64,000 nucleotides of DNA from positions 1,153,664,050-1,153,728,049 of the forward strand of contig OY728165.1 of assembly GCA_963277665.1 (NCBI GenBank). The letters are read 5' to 3'. The position numbers were made by a program, and so were the translations under genes. Shown here in pieces: positions 26,901 to 38,883 of the stretch (position 1 is the stretch's first letter; each line of letters opens with the position of its first letter). The notes beneath the pieces are model-generated. The model did not search any database. It was not told where the DNA came from and saw nothing but the letters and a program-made list of their open reading frames with translations. This stretch comes from Viscum album. Lineage: Eukaryota; Streptophyta; Magnoliopsida; Santalales; Viscaceae.

Positions 26901-28160
26901 AAAATTGAATTTAATTCAAAATATGAAATTTCAATCATGTGGGGGACAATGTGTTTCAGATTTAAATTATCCTCATTGTTTCATATAAAAATGACTATTA
27001 GTATTTTTTTTAATTATAATTTCAATATGAGTGTATTTTCTTATTTTCTAAGAGGTGACTCATGTTTTAAACTAAATTCATAGTGATATATTAAAAATAT
27101 GTTCTTTCTATTATATCATACATACCATGTTTCATAATAAGGTGTATTAAATTCCTACACATCACAATTGTATTGTGGATATTGTAACTAGGATATTATG
27201 ATAATTTCACTGTTTTTTCTTTTTTTAGAGAGTGACACCTGTTTTGAACTAAAATTTCATTTTCAAACTGTAAACATTCACTTTAAGTCATTCCAAGAAC
27301 TCCATGTGTCAAATTGAAGTGTGATTGATTTTTATATGTCGAAAATAACTAATGGATAATTTTAATAATGAATCAGGTAAATAAAATAATTTTTTTAGTT
27401 TTTAGTGTGTGGCCCACAAGTTGAACAAAAAATCTACTTTTACACTAAAAAAACACACTTTGAGTCATATCATGTACACCATGTATCATGTTTATGTGAG
27501 GTTAATTCCAACATGTCAAAACATATTTATACATATTTTTGCTAATGTGTCAGAAAAATCCATTCTTTTTTCCGTATATTATGTGGGTGGAATGTGTTTT
27601 GAAACAAAATTTCAATTTTATTTAAAAATATTCATTTAAATAATTTTCGCCACACTTTGTGTCATACTGATATGTAGTTGATTCCTATATTTTAGAAATA
27701 ATATATGGACCATTTAACTAATTTACAAAGAAAATATGAGAATTTTTTCTCTTTTTTCAATGTGTGAGTCATATTTTGAAATAAAATGTTACATTTAAAT
27801 AAAACCATTCACTTTCAATCCTACAAGACACACCATGTGTGAAATAGAAATTTGGCTAATTCCTACTCCAAAAAAATTAATTATGGAATTTTTTCATAGT
27901 GTGTAAAAATATTCTCAGTGTGTTTTCTAATTTTCTGTCAGTGACATGAGTACTGATATAAAATTTTAATTATTAAAAAAATCATAAAATTTGATTCATA
28001 TCATTTACGTTGAGTATTTTATTAATGTTTGTATGATCCCAACATGTTTCTACTAACAGAGGGGTCCTTTTCTTAAATTATGTATATAATGAAAGAATGA
28101 TTGATTTTTTTTTAAATAGTGGTTCATGATTTTTAATAAAATTTTATATGTAAAATGACA
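23909..28160 (+). repeat. Satellite array 2, same ~177-bp family, about 24 units
   Basis: Same monomer and orientation as array 1. Anchors run from about 23,955 (AGTCATACTAGTCAC) to about 28,000. The first ~19 units match array 1 one for one, including unit-specific oddities: a unit with GTCATAAAAT (18,521 and 24,661), a unit with TCATTATGAGTTTTTT (18,730 and 24,857) and a unit with ACCATTTTACTAAAATATAA (18,069 and 24,200). The offset is about 6.11-6.15 kb. The last five or so units (27.2-28.16 kb) have no partner in array 1. The array fades into unrelated AT-rich DNA after 28.1 kb. Confidence 0.9.
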
Positions 28161-31100
28161 TCACACACATTTTTCCCATTTTAAATAGAAATTACACACT
28201 ACTTAACATTAAAAAATAATATAAAGACATAATGAATCTATGAACAGAAAAAATAGTAACTCAGTGAATAATACTTTTGGAAAAATTTACCCAGAATTTA
28301 TTTTCATAAATCATTTTTTGTTATTTATATATCACAAAATGGTTAGAAAAAAATCAACTCTTGATTAAGTCTCCTCTGCATAATATATATGATAGTTTAC
28401 TAAATAAATATTTGATAAAAATGATAAGAAAATTAACTAAAAAAATATTTAAAATTATGATAAAATTAACTAAATATGTAATGGTAAGGGACCTCTTCAT
28501 GATATATGTATACAATATAAGATTATGTATTCATCCCACTCGTTTCTAAACCAATATATTTCCACTTTTGAATATTTGTAAATTAAAAAATCCTGATATT
28601 ACTGAAAAGTATAAATAAATAAAATATTTATAAATATTTTAAATGTAATTGTAATTAACATCATATATATGCTTTTGGGGATTCATTTTTTCGAAATTAT
28701 ACGATATCTATCATAAATTTTCAAATGTAATAACCATAATATATTCCATTAGATTGTTTTATAAATTACTAACACATTGATGAAATTAATTATTTTTTTA
28801 TATAACGTTTTATAATTATATAAAATTATATATAACCTAATTCATATATAGTTTTATAATTAAATAGTCTTTTTTTTTTCTCACGGATCGTCCTCATACA
28901 AAAATTCTATTTATATTTAAACACATCACTATTATAACAGAATTATCACTGAAATATAATATAAAACGTATAAAATGAAATTTAATTATATTATTTTGAA
29001 TGTATCGTATTGAAAATTCATATATGACATTATATGTTGTATATTTTTTGTAATCTGTGCATTGAATTCAAAAAACAAATCATCAGAGTCTCTAAATTGA
29101 TTAAAATGAAAAACTAATGCTTCTTAATAATAAAATATTGAGTAAGTAAGGAATGAAAAGAAAATATATTCAATATGATTATATTATAGATATTGGACCA
29201 TGTTTCATGGGTGTTAATAAGTGTTTTTCCAATGTAAATTTTTTTTAAAAAATTATTTCCAATTGGCTTGTTTTAACCAATATTCAACCTTTTCTTATAA
29301 CATTTTTTTGCAGAAGTTTGTGAGGACCAATTTTTCCAAATTTAGGTTCATAGGGAATTAATATTATACAATTATGATATATAGGCCTATAAAATATATA
29401 ATTTATAATTTATTTTAATTAACCTAAAAGGTTATATATTTGATAAATAGATTATTAAAACACACCAAATGTGAACATTTACAACACAGTTTCTCATTTA
29501 CCCATGATTGTGGATTTCATATACATTTCCAAATTTAAGAAAATTTTTAATGGCCTCTCCAAAAATTTGTACATAAATATAAATAATGGTTTCATTAAAA
29601 TATTTGAATGTTTTATTGACATGAATGCGTAAAATTTGTAAATTTGTTAGTGAAACATGAGAGTTAAAGTAACTCTATGATGATCTTTTAAAATAATTGG
29701 TTGATCCTTTAGACTGTTTTTATTTGATCCTTTTTTTCCTCAACCTTTTTCTGTTTGTAATAAAATAAAAAATTTATGGCATTTTTAATTTATTTTTAAT
29801 CTTTTTTCATAAAAATTTAGGAAATACATACATAATTACTGACATGTACTTTTTCTAGATCAGGTGGTAATGCAATGGAAGTTCGAATTGTAACTTCAAC
29901 CATGTGAACATCCAGATCATCAAAAGAAAACAAGTTTCTCAGTACTCATCTTTTCAGATTCATGAATTCCTATAATCGTGTTATCTTTTGGATGTTTTAT
30001 TTTGCGTATAAAATATCCTTCAATATTGTACATTTTACACCTCAAAGTAAGGTGATTGATGGGTGAATATATATATATATATATATTAATCAATTTAAAA
30101 TAGTTGGATATTATTACATGAAATGTATGAGTATCTTGCTGATTTACATTCCATAGAAATAGTTATTAAATAAAAAGGCCCACCTGGAATGGTCAACCAC
30201 TGGGGGATATCTATCCTTATTGATAGGGTTGGGGCTGTATCTTCATGTTTTTATTATATTCTATTGTTTCTTCACGTTGATTCCTTACGATAAATTTATC
30301 TTAAAATATAGTATATAATTTTTTTAATCTAAAACATTGATTATTTCCTACATATCAGAAAATTTAATCTTTATCCCATTTTACGAATATTTTCTCAAAA
30401 TATGTTTGAGGAGACACTCCAAAACATGCACCTATGAAATAACCATATTTTTCTGGATACATCTAAGCCACTGAATGTAGTCATTCATCATGAATGTTTG
30501 AAGAAAATTATGTTCTCTAAACCTGATAATATTTAGGTAAATATGTTATCATTAATATGTAATAGTTGTTAAAAGTAGAATAATTTTATGTATTTTATTC
30601 ATACCCAAGAATCCCAAAATCATTGTGTGTTTTCATCTAGTAGTATTTTTCATTTACAAACATGAACCTATTTTCATATCGAACGATGTGGCTTGTAATA
30701 AGACTTGGATTTTGATTTATAAATCATCATATTAAAAAACAATATTACAATTTTTTTTTTGAAACATTAAATTGTAACTACAGATTTAAAATGCATACCA
30801 TTGATTCCAAGTGAAGTATAGTCCATCTATGATTTTATGTATGGTTACATTGGTTTTCATACATTCTATTATTTTTATAATTCAGTTATGATTTCATAAA
30901 TTAACTATTATTAATAAAATTTGATAGTACTTGTATTTTTTAATAAATTATTTCTAATCATAATTAACAAAAAATTAGACCTCCTTGTAATGGAAAATAA
31001 AATCATTGCATGTTTCTTAGTTATTCATCTGTATATATGTATTTGGTGATTATAGGATTTCATTACCTAATGAATAATTAAGATAATGATTCGTAATAAT

Positions 31101-31440
31101 TTTCTGAATTTCTCTATGTTCCTTTCCAGGGACCACTAATAAATATTTCATTGAATATTCATATAGTATATAGGAACTCAAAAATTGGTAAAGAAGATTA
31201 AATCATAGTTTTGATATATTATGTTTTAGTAAATTAATGAAAATATATTATAATTTTACCCTACTATATTCCCAATTTATAGATGTCATCGTAGGCCTAA
31301 CATTATTACATGTCTCTCTATTAATAAGTTTATGAATTCGAGTTGTTACTCAAAAATTTATAATGAATGTGGTTCTTTAGTCAAAAGCCCAAAGAAATAT
31401 TTATTTAAATAAAGATCTTAAAAGTGTACAAATGTTGAGA
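28161..31440. other. Unassigned AT-rich interval
   Basis: No protein motif or tandem repeat was recognised. It includes a perfect (TA)n run at 30,068-30,086. A short segment near 29,698-29,755 (TTGGTTGATCCTTTAGA) resembles 55,583-55,640, hinting at a fragment of a shared element. The 3' tail of the minus-strand LINE should end somewhere near 31.4 kb; no clean poly(A) is visible. Confidence 0.35.
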
Positions 31441-31479
31441 TCATATTATGATATTTCACATGAAGAGGAAGAATGTTTC

Positions 31480-31920
31480 CCGATAGGTCCTCTAGCCAGG
31501 TTATGTCCTACGATACCCCTTTATTGGCAAGAGCATCAGCCACAATATTCTCTTCATGATAAGTATGAGTTGCAATGAAATTGATGTCTTGAATGGAACA
31601 TAGACAATTCATCCAGTGAATAGTAAGTGGCCATTAAAGATGAATAATTCAAATCCTAATAGCTCATGCCGTAGTAGTAGAATAAATTTTAAAACACAAA
31701 TTATTCCAACTGCATTTCATGGTAATGGAAATGATATAAATCACACTCAGCATTTCAGCTTCTAGAGTGGTTACTGAACTACGTCCTCCAAAAAATTACC
31801 ATATGATCTGTCCATGATGATTAGTTACGATGGTTCCACACCTTGTAGGGCCTGGATATTGATTAGAGGCATCAACCACATTTATTTTAATCCACCATAG
31901 GAATAGAGGCCTTCGTAAAA
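31480..31920 (-). pseudogene. LINE ORF2 C-terminal RNase H (RVT_3 type) remnant
   Basis: On the minus strand from about 31,905: WIKINVVDASNQYPGPTRCG, IVTNHHGQIIW, then SVTTLEAEMLSVIY, and finally INFIATHTYHEENIVADALA followed by NKGV at about 31,520. These are the RNase H blocks of plant L1 elements (W.K.N.DG......G.GGV.RD..G; AE..A; H..RE.N..ADALA..G). The first catalytic Asp region reads VVDAS and the final HTYHEEN..AD block is well kept. It closes the LINE ORF2 that begins near 35,503. Stops are present, so it is dead. Confidence 0.8.
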
Positions 31921-32059
31921 CCTCAAGAATACATCTCGTATGGTTGTAAGTGGAAACTACCCGAAGAAGAGGCAGAATCCTAAAATCTACCCCCGAGATG
32001 TCACAACAGACATCCTAAATTAACACAGCTTCAGGAAAATATATTAGATTATTCATTCT

Positions 32060-32710
32060 ACCTACATTAATTTTAAGTGAGCAATTGTTATGAGGAATTT
32101 CATTTTTTGTCATTCTAGATCATGTGAAGATGCTCTGCCACCCTCGCATGAAAAAAGTTTTAGATTTTTTGGGAGTCCTCCATATTCAAAAACTGTTTTT
32201 GCTGTTCATAGATAGAGTCAATAATTGGCCATCTACAATAAAAAAACCTAAAAATATAGTACTAATGATCAGTAAATTTATCACAATATTGAGATAAATG
32301 GTTAGAATCTTGTTCTATGTTGTTTAAAAAAATTACATTTTTAGCAAAGATGGATCCAATAAAAATTCAAACAAGAAATAGTGGGAACCATTTTATTGGA
32401 AATACACTAAATAAGAGAGAGTATTGAAGATTTAATCTAAGACTTATCAAAAAATTTAATAAACTTAAATTCATTATCAGTGTTATGAAATGAATAATTG
32501 TAAATTCTTTTTGAATTTTGTCAACCATTGTGAGCAGATTTCAAAATTATAAAATCATCTGAGGTAGAATATTGATAATTTTTAATAATTTGAATAACAT
32601 TATCCGGAAGAGTATCAATATAAGAATTCTGAAAATGATGGATAGTCTTTTCTATAGTTTTAATGGAAGGGTCTGGAGGAAATAAATAAATAAAAGGACC
32701 ACCCATCCTA
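32060..32710 (-). pseudogene. LINE ORF2 connector with zf-RVT-like region
   Basis: A 61-codon open piece (32,521-32,706, minus) reads PFIYLFPPDPSIKTIEKTIH and later YQYSTSDDFIILKSAHNG. The second segment matches the plant LINE segment W..S.DG.FSVKSAY that precedes the zf-RVT module between reverse transcriptase and RNase H. The cysteines of the zinc finger were not located. Position and strand agree with the flanking domains. Confidence 0.55.
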
Positions 32711-32949
32711 TTTTCTAACCAGAATTTAATGGAGGAGTTTCAAGTGACCATCCATCAAATATTGTTCACAATGTTGACAAAAAAATTTCTAACGGAGCAC
32801 CAAATAGAAGAGTTTAAGAAGTTCTTGTAACATTTCTTCAATCAATATAGGAACCTATTTTTTATTAAATCAATTGATGGGGTGTCTTTGTAAATCATGT
32901 TTCATGTGATTATTTCTTGTAAGGTCCTCATTAAATTGTTTTAAATTTT

Positions 32950-34340
32950 TCATACCAAGGGACACCATGTCTAAAGGCTTACATCAAGTAGCCCAGGGGA
33001 TAGTCACCAGTTTCCTATCCAATGTTATGCTAGTACATATAATATTTTTTATATACACGTTTATTTTTTATATTACTAGGCGATTAATTTAGAAAATAAT
33101 AGTGTAGAAAAATTTGGAGACAATGACCTATTTGATAGATAAACTCTCCTCACCATGGAATGATATTTAACATTCCAATCGGAAATCAGATTAATAATTT
33201 GATCAATAAAGAATGAAAATTAGACTAATTTGGGTATGCCCCAAATGATGGGGACTCCAAGGTATTTGGTGGGAATTTTTCATAATTTAATTCCATTTTA
33301 ATTGTTGAGGAATTTTTTTTATAATAGTAATGTTTTTAAAAAAATAAGTTAAGTATTTTTTTTCTATCCAATGACTTTACCTGAGACCTCCTCATAATAA
33401 TTGAGAAATGATTTTAGAGTTCTGATGTTTTTTATATCACCATTTAAGAAAAAAATGACATCATCTACATAATGTAGTGGTGTGGGAGCATTCACATTCC
33501 TGTAATAATGACTATTTTTATGTTTATTTTGATCAACTGGTTAAGTGAGAAGACAACATAAATTGTCCTCTACAGTAGAAAAAGTATTACAGATAAGTTT
33601 CCACCTTTTCTGGCACCTTTTGTGCAATTGAAGTATCCATTGGGAGAGCCATTATTCATGATAAAACATGTGGGCTGAGAAGAAAAGTTTTTTGATTCTA
33701 TAGGTGAATATCTTTTTAAAGAAAACACCATGAAGAACAATTAATATTAATACCCAATCTATAATGTCAAATGATATTCTATTTTCAAGTTGTATGACAA
33801 TGTTACCACCTTAATTTTTATTATTTAATATGTTAGTGAATTCAGAGGTAAGACAAACGTAGTCATGGATGAATCATCCCAGGGAAAAACCAAATTGATT
33901 ATGGGAGGTAATTTTTTATGTAATATAGGTGAGTCTATTCGCAATCAGTTTGGTGATGATTTTATAGAGGGAATTAATAAGGGGTATGGGTCAAAAGAGG
34001 TGAATTTAAGAGGAATTATCTACCTTCGAAATCAATGTATGAAATTGTGCATTCAAACCATGTTGTAGGCATCCACTAGTAAATAAATGCTTCACAAGTT
34101 TTCAAGCATCAAATTGGATTATATCCCAATAATTCTGATAGAAGCTATTATTAATTCCATCATCACCTGTGGTACTGTCATAGTTTAGTCTAAAGACAGT
34201 GTTTCTGATTTTGTGATCAGGGGGGACACCAATTGGGAAATAATTTTCCACATTAGTGGTAATGTCTGGAATGATATAATTAATGATGTTTCATAATGCT
34301 TATTCCATTAAATAATGACTCATAGTAGGATAAAACATGA
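32950..34340 (-). pseudogene. LINE reverse transcriptase remnant
   Basis: Minus-strand motifs in order: INSLYKIITKLIANRL (about 34,000), NQFGFSLG and IHDYVCLTSEFTNIL (about 33,850), GGNIVIQLENRISFDIIDWV, then CFIMNNGSPNGYFNCTKGAR (33,660; family NGSP.GFF..S.GVRQGDPLSP), HYVDDVIFFLNGD (33,470), FLNYYEEVSGKVIG, and KYLGVPIIWGIPKL (33,250). The YADD box reads YVDD, so both catalytic Asp are kept. This is a plant L1-type (target-primed) enzyme. The stops are mostly single-base changes. Confidence 0.85.
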
Positions 34341-34779
34341 TTGGAAATTTCCTATTTTTTATCTAAGAGTTTGTACCAATTTTATAGTGTGGAAAGAGGT
34401 CTGTAAGATTTTCATACTCTATTTAAGGAATTTTAGAAATTGGTATTTCAATCACCATAAGAGAAACATTTCATTTTATGAGATTACATACAAATTTAGT
34501 CCTGGAAAGTGAAAATACAATTAAGTTTCAATGTAAAGTTAATTTTGTGATTATGATCCAGATAAAAAATCAATTTAGTGATATTGTTTTGAATTTGGTG
34601 ATGTTCATTCTAATGAAAGGGCACCAAAATGAATTTCCTTGGCTTTCCCGCAGTAACAGTTTTTATTTTTTTGTTTATGAAATTTTAATTTAAGGGTACA
34701 AGAAAAAGAATAATTTGATAGAGTCATAGAATTATAATCATTATTATATATCTTAAAACATTAATTTTATGAGATTCAA

Positions 34780-35503
34780 GAATTGTTGAATCGGAATGGA
34801 AGTGGAGGTTTCATAGTTTTGTTAGATATAGTGAAAAAATAGGATGATGGTCAAAATGGAATTTCTAGAGGGTGGTTCATGAAATGGTGTCTCGTTTATC
34901 TATGGCATGGTAATTAGTGAAGGATCTATCAAGTTTTCTCACAGAAAATCATCTATAATGATTCTCGTACCAGTTATATTTGTCACTGAGTAATGAAATT
35001 TCAATTAAACTATTGTTTTCAATATTATCATTAAATTATATCATATATAGATTTGAGTGGAGTGGACCATGTTTTTCTGTTGGGGATAGAATTCACATAA
35101 AATCTCCAATAAGAAACCACGAAAATTGAATATTATCACTAATGAGAAAGAGGTTATTCCAAATATTCCTCCTATCCTGATATTTGTTCATAGAATAACT
35201 AAAAAAAAGATGTGTGTTATCAGTCAAAAAATAACAAGTGAATCATTGAACAGTGAAATGAAAAAAATTAACATTTCTCAAAGATGATTGAGGCTAAAAC
35301 CATAGAGGTTTCATATTTATGATACATAGACATTCTCTTATAATGGTGGATCCAAAACAAAAGAAGTTAACTTAATCGGTGGAAAAAGTTATCTTAGGAT
35401 TATCAAAGGAAAAATACAATGGATTTTGAATGTTGGCCATTCATTTTAAAATATTGAAGGTTTCATGATTTTCAATACCTTGACTATTCCAATATAATAT
35501 CTT
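34780..35503 (-). pseudogene. LINE ORF2 apurinic-type endonuclease remnant
   Basis: ORF2 opens at 35,503 with KILYWNSQGIENHETFNIL (family MKILSWNCQGLG). The domain continues with RRNIWNNLFLIS and WFLIGDFM*ILSPTEKHG near 35,100 (family W..IGDFN.IL...EK.GG). Further on are NSLIEISLLSDKYNWYEN, RKLDRSFTN and FDHHPIFSL near 34,860 (family LDR.L.N and SDH.P). The GD and DHHP catalytic blocks are recognisable. The enzyme nicks target DNA to start insertion. The start codon position holds GTG, probably a decayed ATG, overlapping the ORF1 stop. Confidence 0.8.
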
Positions 35504-36180
35504 CACTTAAACCTTTGTTTGGAGTTAGAACTCCATTTTTTCTTACTATTTGATCCATTATTCCAATTTGATCTTCTATGATTTTTAGACATACTAGGGA
35601 ATATATTAAACCGCTGATGACCTTCAATAGAGTCTATGGATTTCACATTATCACTTACAAGAAGAGTATGTATGGTAGTATCATGCAAGGTATTAGTATC
35701 ATATGTTGCCTCAGTAAGACTAATAACCATATTATTACTATCATCTATATTTTTTATATTTTGAATAAATATGCTTGACCCTAATAATGCAGAAAAATAA
35801 AAAGTTTCATTGCTCCGGGGTACATGACTATTTTACTATTAGAATAGTTGACTATAGTTTTGTGATTGAATCACTAGATGATGTGGTCCTCCCTGTGGGA
35901 TTTTTCACATTCTACTCAGAGAATCCAGTTTTTAAACAATTATTTTGCTCATTAGAATTCATAACCCACTAGATAGATAGATTTTTTCAAAGCGAGTCAA
36001 GTCACAATATAGCATATTATGTCCTCTTATAAAGGAATCCAGATCAGTGTTTTCATAATCCAATAATCATTATACATTGTAACCAAGATCTTTGATCCCC
36101 ACATCAAAACTAACAGTATCTCCTGAGTCCATGTGGGATTTCATTGGCTTAGTAAGAGCTAAGGATGTGGTCGGTGTGAT
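35503..36180 (-). pseudogene. LINE ORF1 C-terminal half (zinc knuckle and basic tail)
   Basis: Reading minus from about 36,170: ALTKPMKSHMDSGDTVSFDV, then DYENTDLDSFIRGHNMLYC, then DLTRFEKI. The YEN....C...GH....C pattern is the plant LINE ORF1 knuckle after the DUF4283 RNA-binding region, with the first cysteine pair lost. The last 75 codons (35,503-35,730) are open and end in the basic, Ser/Asn-rich tail SKNHRRSNWNNG...QRFK. The TGA stop lies in AAGTGAAG, where ORF2 begins. ORF1 would bind element RNA. Confidence 0.65.
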
Positions 36181-36954
36181 AATGCTCACTTGATTGCCTG
36201 CATTTTATTTAGTCAGATCAATTTTTGAAAAATTGGATGCCATACCTATGATATTTGATGAAAACTTTCCTAAAATGCATGCCAATATCACTAGATTCTA
36301 TCCAGTATGTGAATTCTATAAAAAATAGCTAGATATGTCCATTTATGATGAATCAGTGTTATGTGTGATATCCTTTAACAGAGTACAAAGAAAATACACT
36401 TGGTGTGAACTTATATCTTGAGATGGGAATATATAACCGTCCCTCAAATTACCTTTTCCATTTAGCCTATGATGGGGGTAAGAAACTATAATATCATCTA
36501 CAGAATCTTGTGCCTCTGTTTTTTAATTAGTTGCTCAGCTTGAATAACATTCACAACAAGTTTTTTAATATCTTCAAATATTTCTTCTCTTATATGTTTT
36601 TTTATTCCATTTTAACAAAATCATTCCATGTATTACCTATGGGGTCTTGTAAATGGTTTTGAGTGAGATGATTTCTTAACCCAAATTTTAGTTTTCTATT
36701 TAAGAGGATCAGTTTTATCTGTGATTATATTCTTTCCTCTTATGTTTATAACCTCAATACACTCATTGTATTTGGGGTAGAAAACCTGGATTTTAGCTAC
36801 CCTATAGTTCAAGTTTGAATATCCTAATATCATACAATGATAAAAAAGGGAGTATTTAATTCATAATCAATTATATCCCAAATTATCTAATACTTGGCAT
36901 TAATGCTATCAAAATTAATTTACTTATATTCAAGGTTGATTTCCACCATGATTC
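36181..36954 (-). other. Likely LINE ORF1 N-terminal region and 5' end, not legible
   Basis: This stretch lies between the readable ORF1 part and the first sequence shared with the CACTA copy at 57.5 kb. It should hold the DUF4283 domain and 5' UTR if the LINE is full length. I could not read a domain in any frame. Confidence 0.3.
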
Positions 36955-37439
36955 TAGGAAACAATCCATGTTCCCCATTAAGAGTACGTTGATCTGTTTA
37001 AAGGGGCTGCATATGCATTTGTATGTGGAGACACAAATTGCTCCTCTGGATTGGGAGCATCACCATGTTGAGAAACATATTATTCTTCTTGATTAAGAGA
37101 ATAAACAAGAGTGTGATACTTTATCATTACAATTGGATGAACATTTAATTAAAATTATATATATAAAGTATTGGACATGTAATATTATGAGTTAATACCC
37201 TATATATTAAAAAATTAACATGATTATTGAAATCCCATTATACCTCGAATTATTGAAGGGATTATACCCGTCTATTGACTATCCAAATCCCCTCATTATG
37301 GTCTCCTATATCATAGAAGACTCAATCAACATTAATACAACTACGAAATCAGTGTGATATCATAAATGAAGGGTTATCCTCTATAGAATTGACATTTGTT
37401 CCTATTGTGGGTTTGGTTGATAATAAACTTATTGACCAA

Positions 37440-37870
37440 ATTATATTTGTAGGATCCACGACATAAATATCATTTACATCCTATGATACTATTATAAAAT
37501 ATTCACCCTTTCATGTTTTCTTACTAACATCCACTTTTATGGATCCAAATTCATATATTTTAATTGAACTACTATTATAACCCCTTTTGAAATGAAAAAA
37601 CACCCATCTGAATTTTTTATAATAAAATTCCCATATTTATTTGATGATTCTATAATATGACCTATTCATATAAATTTGATTTATATCATTGGTATTAGAT
37701 ACTTTAATCAAATTCACCATGAGAGTAAATCCATTATTTTTCATTGTACTGAATTCATCTTATTCTATTGTAGAAAATATATAACCATAAATTACATAAT
37801 CATAATAAGATAATACATGAACACAAAATTCTATGTGAAGCCATCAAATAAAATTTGAAATTCAATTCTA
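37440..37870 (-). pseudogene. CACTA DUF4216-like domain, copy 2
   Basis: Nucleotide match to the DUF4216 segment at 57,992-58,300 (for example TTCTTACTAACATCCACTTT against TTCCTTACTAGAATCATCTTT, followed by the same AAATTCATATATTTTAATTGAACT-type run). The reading frame is more broken than in the other copy, so the protein motif is clear only by comparison. Confidence 0.6.
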
Positions 37871-38883
37871 TTTTATGGTTTAAACCTTGAAAATATGTTG
37901 TTTAAGGCATTCGATAAAATCTTGAGTATGTGCATTTGATATCCATATTTCATCTCATTATGGATCAAAATGCATAGGATTGACTTTCTGGGATTCAATA
38001 TATGGAAAAACCTCTAAAATAATATAATAAATATAAATGAAAGCCTACTTCTTCTATATAATGGTAATTGTGACAACATCTAATGTTGGAATTATTTCAC
38101 CCATAAGTCTCCCATTTTTAATATATTTTTGTAAAAAAATCCTCTCCAAAATGAGTAGGTAATTGTAAATTATTATATGCTATCCAAAATAATATATCAC
38201 CCATTAATGAATCCTTCTGTATTAAGTCAATTTTTGAAATACTTATTCCAAATCATTGTATTTCGTCTGTTGGGGTTCATCCATCTATAATATGTAAGTC
38301 CTTATATTAATATCAATTTAACTATGTGAACCAACATGTGAACCATAATATCAAATAATTATGATAAAATGAAAAATTATAATTCACATTATATGGAATA
38401 ATTTTTATTTTTAATTCATAAAAACTTTTACTTATATATAACTGTATTATTAAAAACATTTAAAAATATAGAAATATTGTTTAATGTATTATATATCTTT
38501 TTCGAAAAAATTCAATGCAAATATGTTGACCTAAAAACATGAATGTCATGTGATATCTAACCCTCTATCATTAGAAATATTATTGACATCATATTATTTA
38601 TATTTTATGAATATCTATTTGAAACCTTGAAATTATTAATGAATTTAAAAAACTAATATATATTTTTCCTGGAAAGATTGTAATCTATTGGAAGAATAAT
38701 ATTCCACCTTGTACCGTTCACTAGTGCTTACACTTCCTGTAACCACAAGTCAATCATGTCTATGCTATATTTAATTACCTCCTTTTTTCAGATGCATTTA
38801 TAAAGAACCAATGATAATTTCACATATATTTTTATATATATGAATTCCATAATGAAATTTTACGATGTATAAACCATTATACC

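Noticed and set aside
27409..27639. 76-codon open frame at the end of satellite array 2
   Set aside because: It lies across more than one satellite unit, and the equivalent frames in other units are closed.
29855..29900. tRNA-like A and B boxes (AGATCAGGTGGTAATGC, AAGTTCGAATTG)
   Set aside because: The boxes are only about 20 bases apart, too close for a tRNA or SINE head.
33865..34068. 67-codon plus-strand open frame (MDESSQGKTK..)
   Set aside because: It is antisense to the well-supported LINE reverse transcriptase on the minus strand.
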